From positions 1-6,783 of the forward strand of contig JBJHCR010000334.1 of the NCBI GenBank assembly GCA_050486105.1: a stretch of DNA of 6,783 bases, given 5' to 3'. A program made the translations under genes and the position numbers. This stretch comes from JAEXNA01 sp050486105. GTDB lineage: Bacteria > Vulcanimicrobiota > Xenobia > Xenobiales > JADMJV01. Below, piece after piece: positions 5,882 to 6,783 of the stretch (positions within the stretch are counted from its first letter, which is position 1; each line of letters opens with the position of its first letter). The notes beneath the pieces were generated by a model that had not been told where the DNA came from, did no database searches, and worked only from the letters and a program-made list of their open reading frames with translations.

Positions 5882-6783
5882 TCAAGAGAGCTCTTCTCCG
5901 AGCAGAGCGGGATCTTGGCGAAATTTCGCCCAGGTCTCAGGCTCTTGGCGACATTGCTCGAAAACCTGAACCAATTTCGTTTGAAGTGGAGTTGGGACTC
6001 CCAAACGACGACCTTCTTTGACCACGGCTCCGTTGAGATGCACGATTTCGCTGGGCTGGTTTGGATTCTCAAGGTCAAAAAAGAAAGATGGCAGCTTGTC
6101 ACCTCTGGCTTTTCGCATTTTTGCTGCAATGATGGGCCTGATCACTTGGAGCGGAAGTTTCTCAGCAGCCTTAGATAGGGTTCGAACTGAGAAGCCCGGC
6201 AGGTCCTGCCGATTGAGCCCGAGAGCGTGTCCCACCGACAAGGCTTCTCGAATGAGTCGGATTTCGCAACTCATGAGGTCTCGATGGTCAGCCAACTTGC
6301 TTGGTGGCAATCCGACAACCGCTCCGGTTGCGTTGCCGATCAGGTTGAGCAAAAGCTTTGACCAACGTAGCTCTGGGCCTTTCTTCACATAGACGAGTGG
6401 TAGAGGCACTCTTCTGAGGGGAAACGGGATCTCCAGGGGACCGGCTCTGTGCAACCAGGGAGCCACCGCCAGTCCCCCGGTTGAAGCAGGAAACAGACGA
6501 CCAGGACCATCCGAGCCTACAGCCCGGGTAGTGGTCAGGGCCCATAGGGTCTTTTGCGGGAAGCGTCCCCAGTAGAGCTCTTCGGTTCCCCAGCCGTTTT
6601 GAAATGCTACCAGGTGTTCAAAATCCAGGTCGTGTTCGGCCAATTCACCCAGAGCCGCTTTCACCGCAAAGGTCTTTACGGTGACGATGACTGTGTGAAA
6701 TGTTCGACCAGCGAGCTCTGAAGGCTCCGAAGTGAAAGGGACATGCCAGGGCGGGGAGGCAACAAAGGAGATCCCCCCGCGAT
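5882..6783 (-). CDS. Ketopantoate reductase family protein (PanE/ApbA), N-terminus outside window
   Basis: NADPH-dependent 2-dehydropantoate 2-reductase family, which reduces ketopantoate to pantoate for coenzyme A synthesis in the cytosol. The frame stays open to the right window edge, and the residues before the GTG at 6662-6664 (HTVIVTVKTFA) match the family's strand that ends the cofactor domain, so the gene starts beyond the window and the nucleotide-binding GxGxxG is not visible. Visible marks: LVAFQNGWGTEE, the C-terminal domain entry RWSKLLLNLIGNATGA whose Lys (plus bases 6356-6358) corresponds to the catalytic lysine of PanE and whose first Asn fits the conserved one, and SFFFDLENPNQPSEIVHLNG whose Glu (6044-6046) fits the substrate-binding glutamate. 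Visible length is 299 residues, so the whole protein should be somewhat longer than the roughly 300-residue E. coli enzyme. Paralogues with other 2-oxo acid substrates exist, so I give no firm symbol. Confidence 0.88.
   Translation of the reverse strand, partial: RGGISFVASPPWHVPFTSEPSELAGRTFHTVIVTVKTFAVKAALGELAEHDLDFEHLVAFQNGWGTEELYWGRFPQKTLWALTTTRAVGSDGPGRLFPASTGGLAVAPWLHRAGPLEIPFPLRRVPLPLVYVKKGPELRWSKLLLNLIGNATGAVVGLPPSKLADHRDLMSCEIRLIREALSVGHALGLNRQDLPGFSVRTLSKAAEKLPLQVIRPIIAAKMRKARGDKLPSFFFDLENPNQPSEIVHLNGAVVKEGRRLGVPTPLQTKLVQVFEQCRQEPETWAKFRQDPALLGEELS

Noticed and set aside
5227..6021. A 264-codon open frame on the plus strand
   Set aside because: It runs antisense through the ABC ATPase and into the reductase gene, both with clear family motifs; the translation resembles no known protein.

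Overview
This window comes from a moderately GC-rich bacterium that makes menaquinone by the futalosine (Mqn) route rather than the classical Men route. The plus-strand genes match futalosine-pathway families by sequence. No gene identifies the phylum. A guess at an Acidobacteriota- or Desulfobacterota-like organism rests only on general impression and should be held loosely.

Plus strand, 1-4362: a tight same-direction cluster. It holds mqnP (UbiA-type prenyltransferase, cut by the left window edge), an unnamed gene that looks like a shortened MqnE/MqnC-type radical SAM protein without its iron-sulfur cysteines, mqnA (chorismate dehydratase, interrupted by an in-frame TAG), mqnC (cyclic dehypoxanthinyl futalosine synthase) and menG/ubiE (final demethylmenaquinone methyltransferase). 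Spacing is short throughout, including an ATGA overlap, so this is probably one operon whose promoter lies left of the window. MqnA opens the pathway, MqnC makes the cyclic intermediate, MqnP adds the prenyl tail and MenG methylates the ring. A cluster-bearing MqnE, the nucleoside-cleaving step, MqnD and the decarboxylase are not in this window.

Minus strand, 6783-4349: a ketopantoate-reductase-like gene (panE/apbA family, N-terminus cut by the right window edge), a 163-base AT-richer gap, then an ABC ATPase gene and a NUDIX hydrolase gene joined by a 4-base GTGA overlap. No permease is visible next to the ATPase. The NUDIX gene converges on menG and their 3' ends overlap by 14 bases.

The two points most worth a second look are the radical-SAM-like protein that has lost its cluster motif but is kept intact inside the mqn operon, and the premature TAG in an otherwise well-preserved mqnA.
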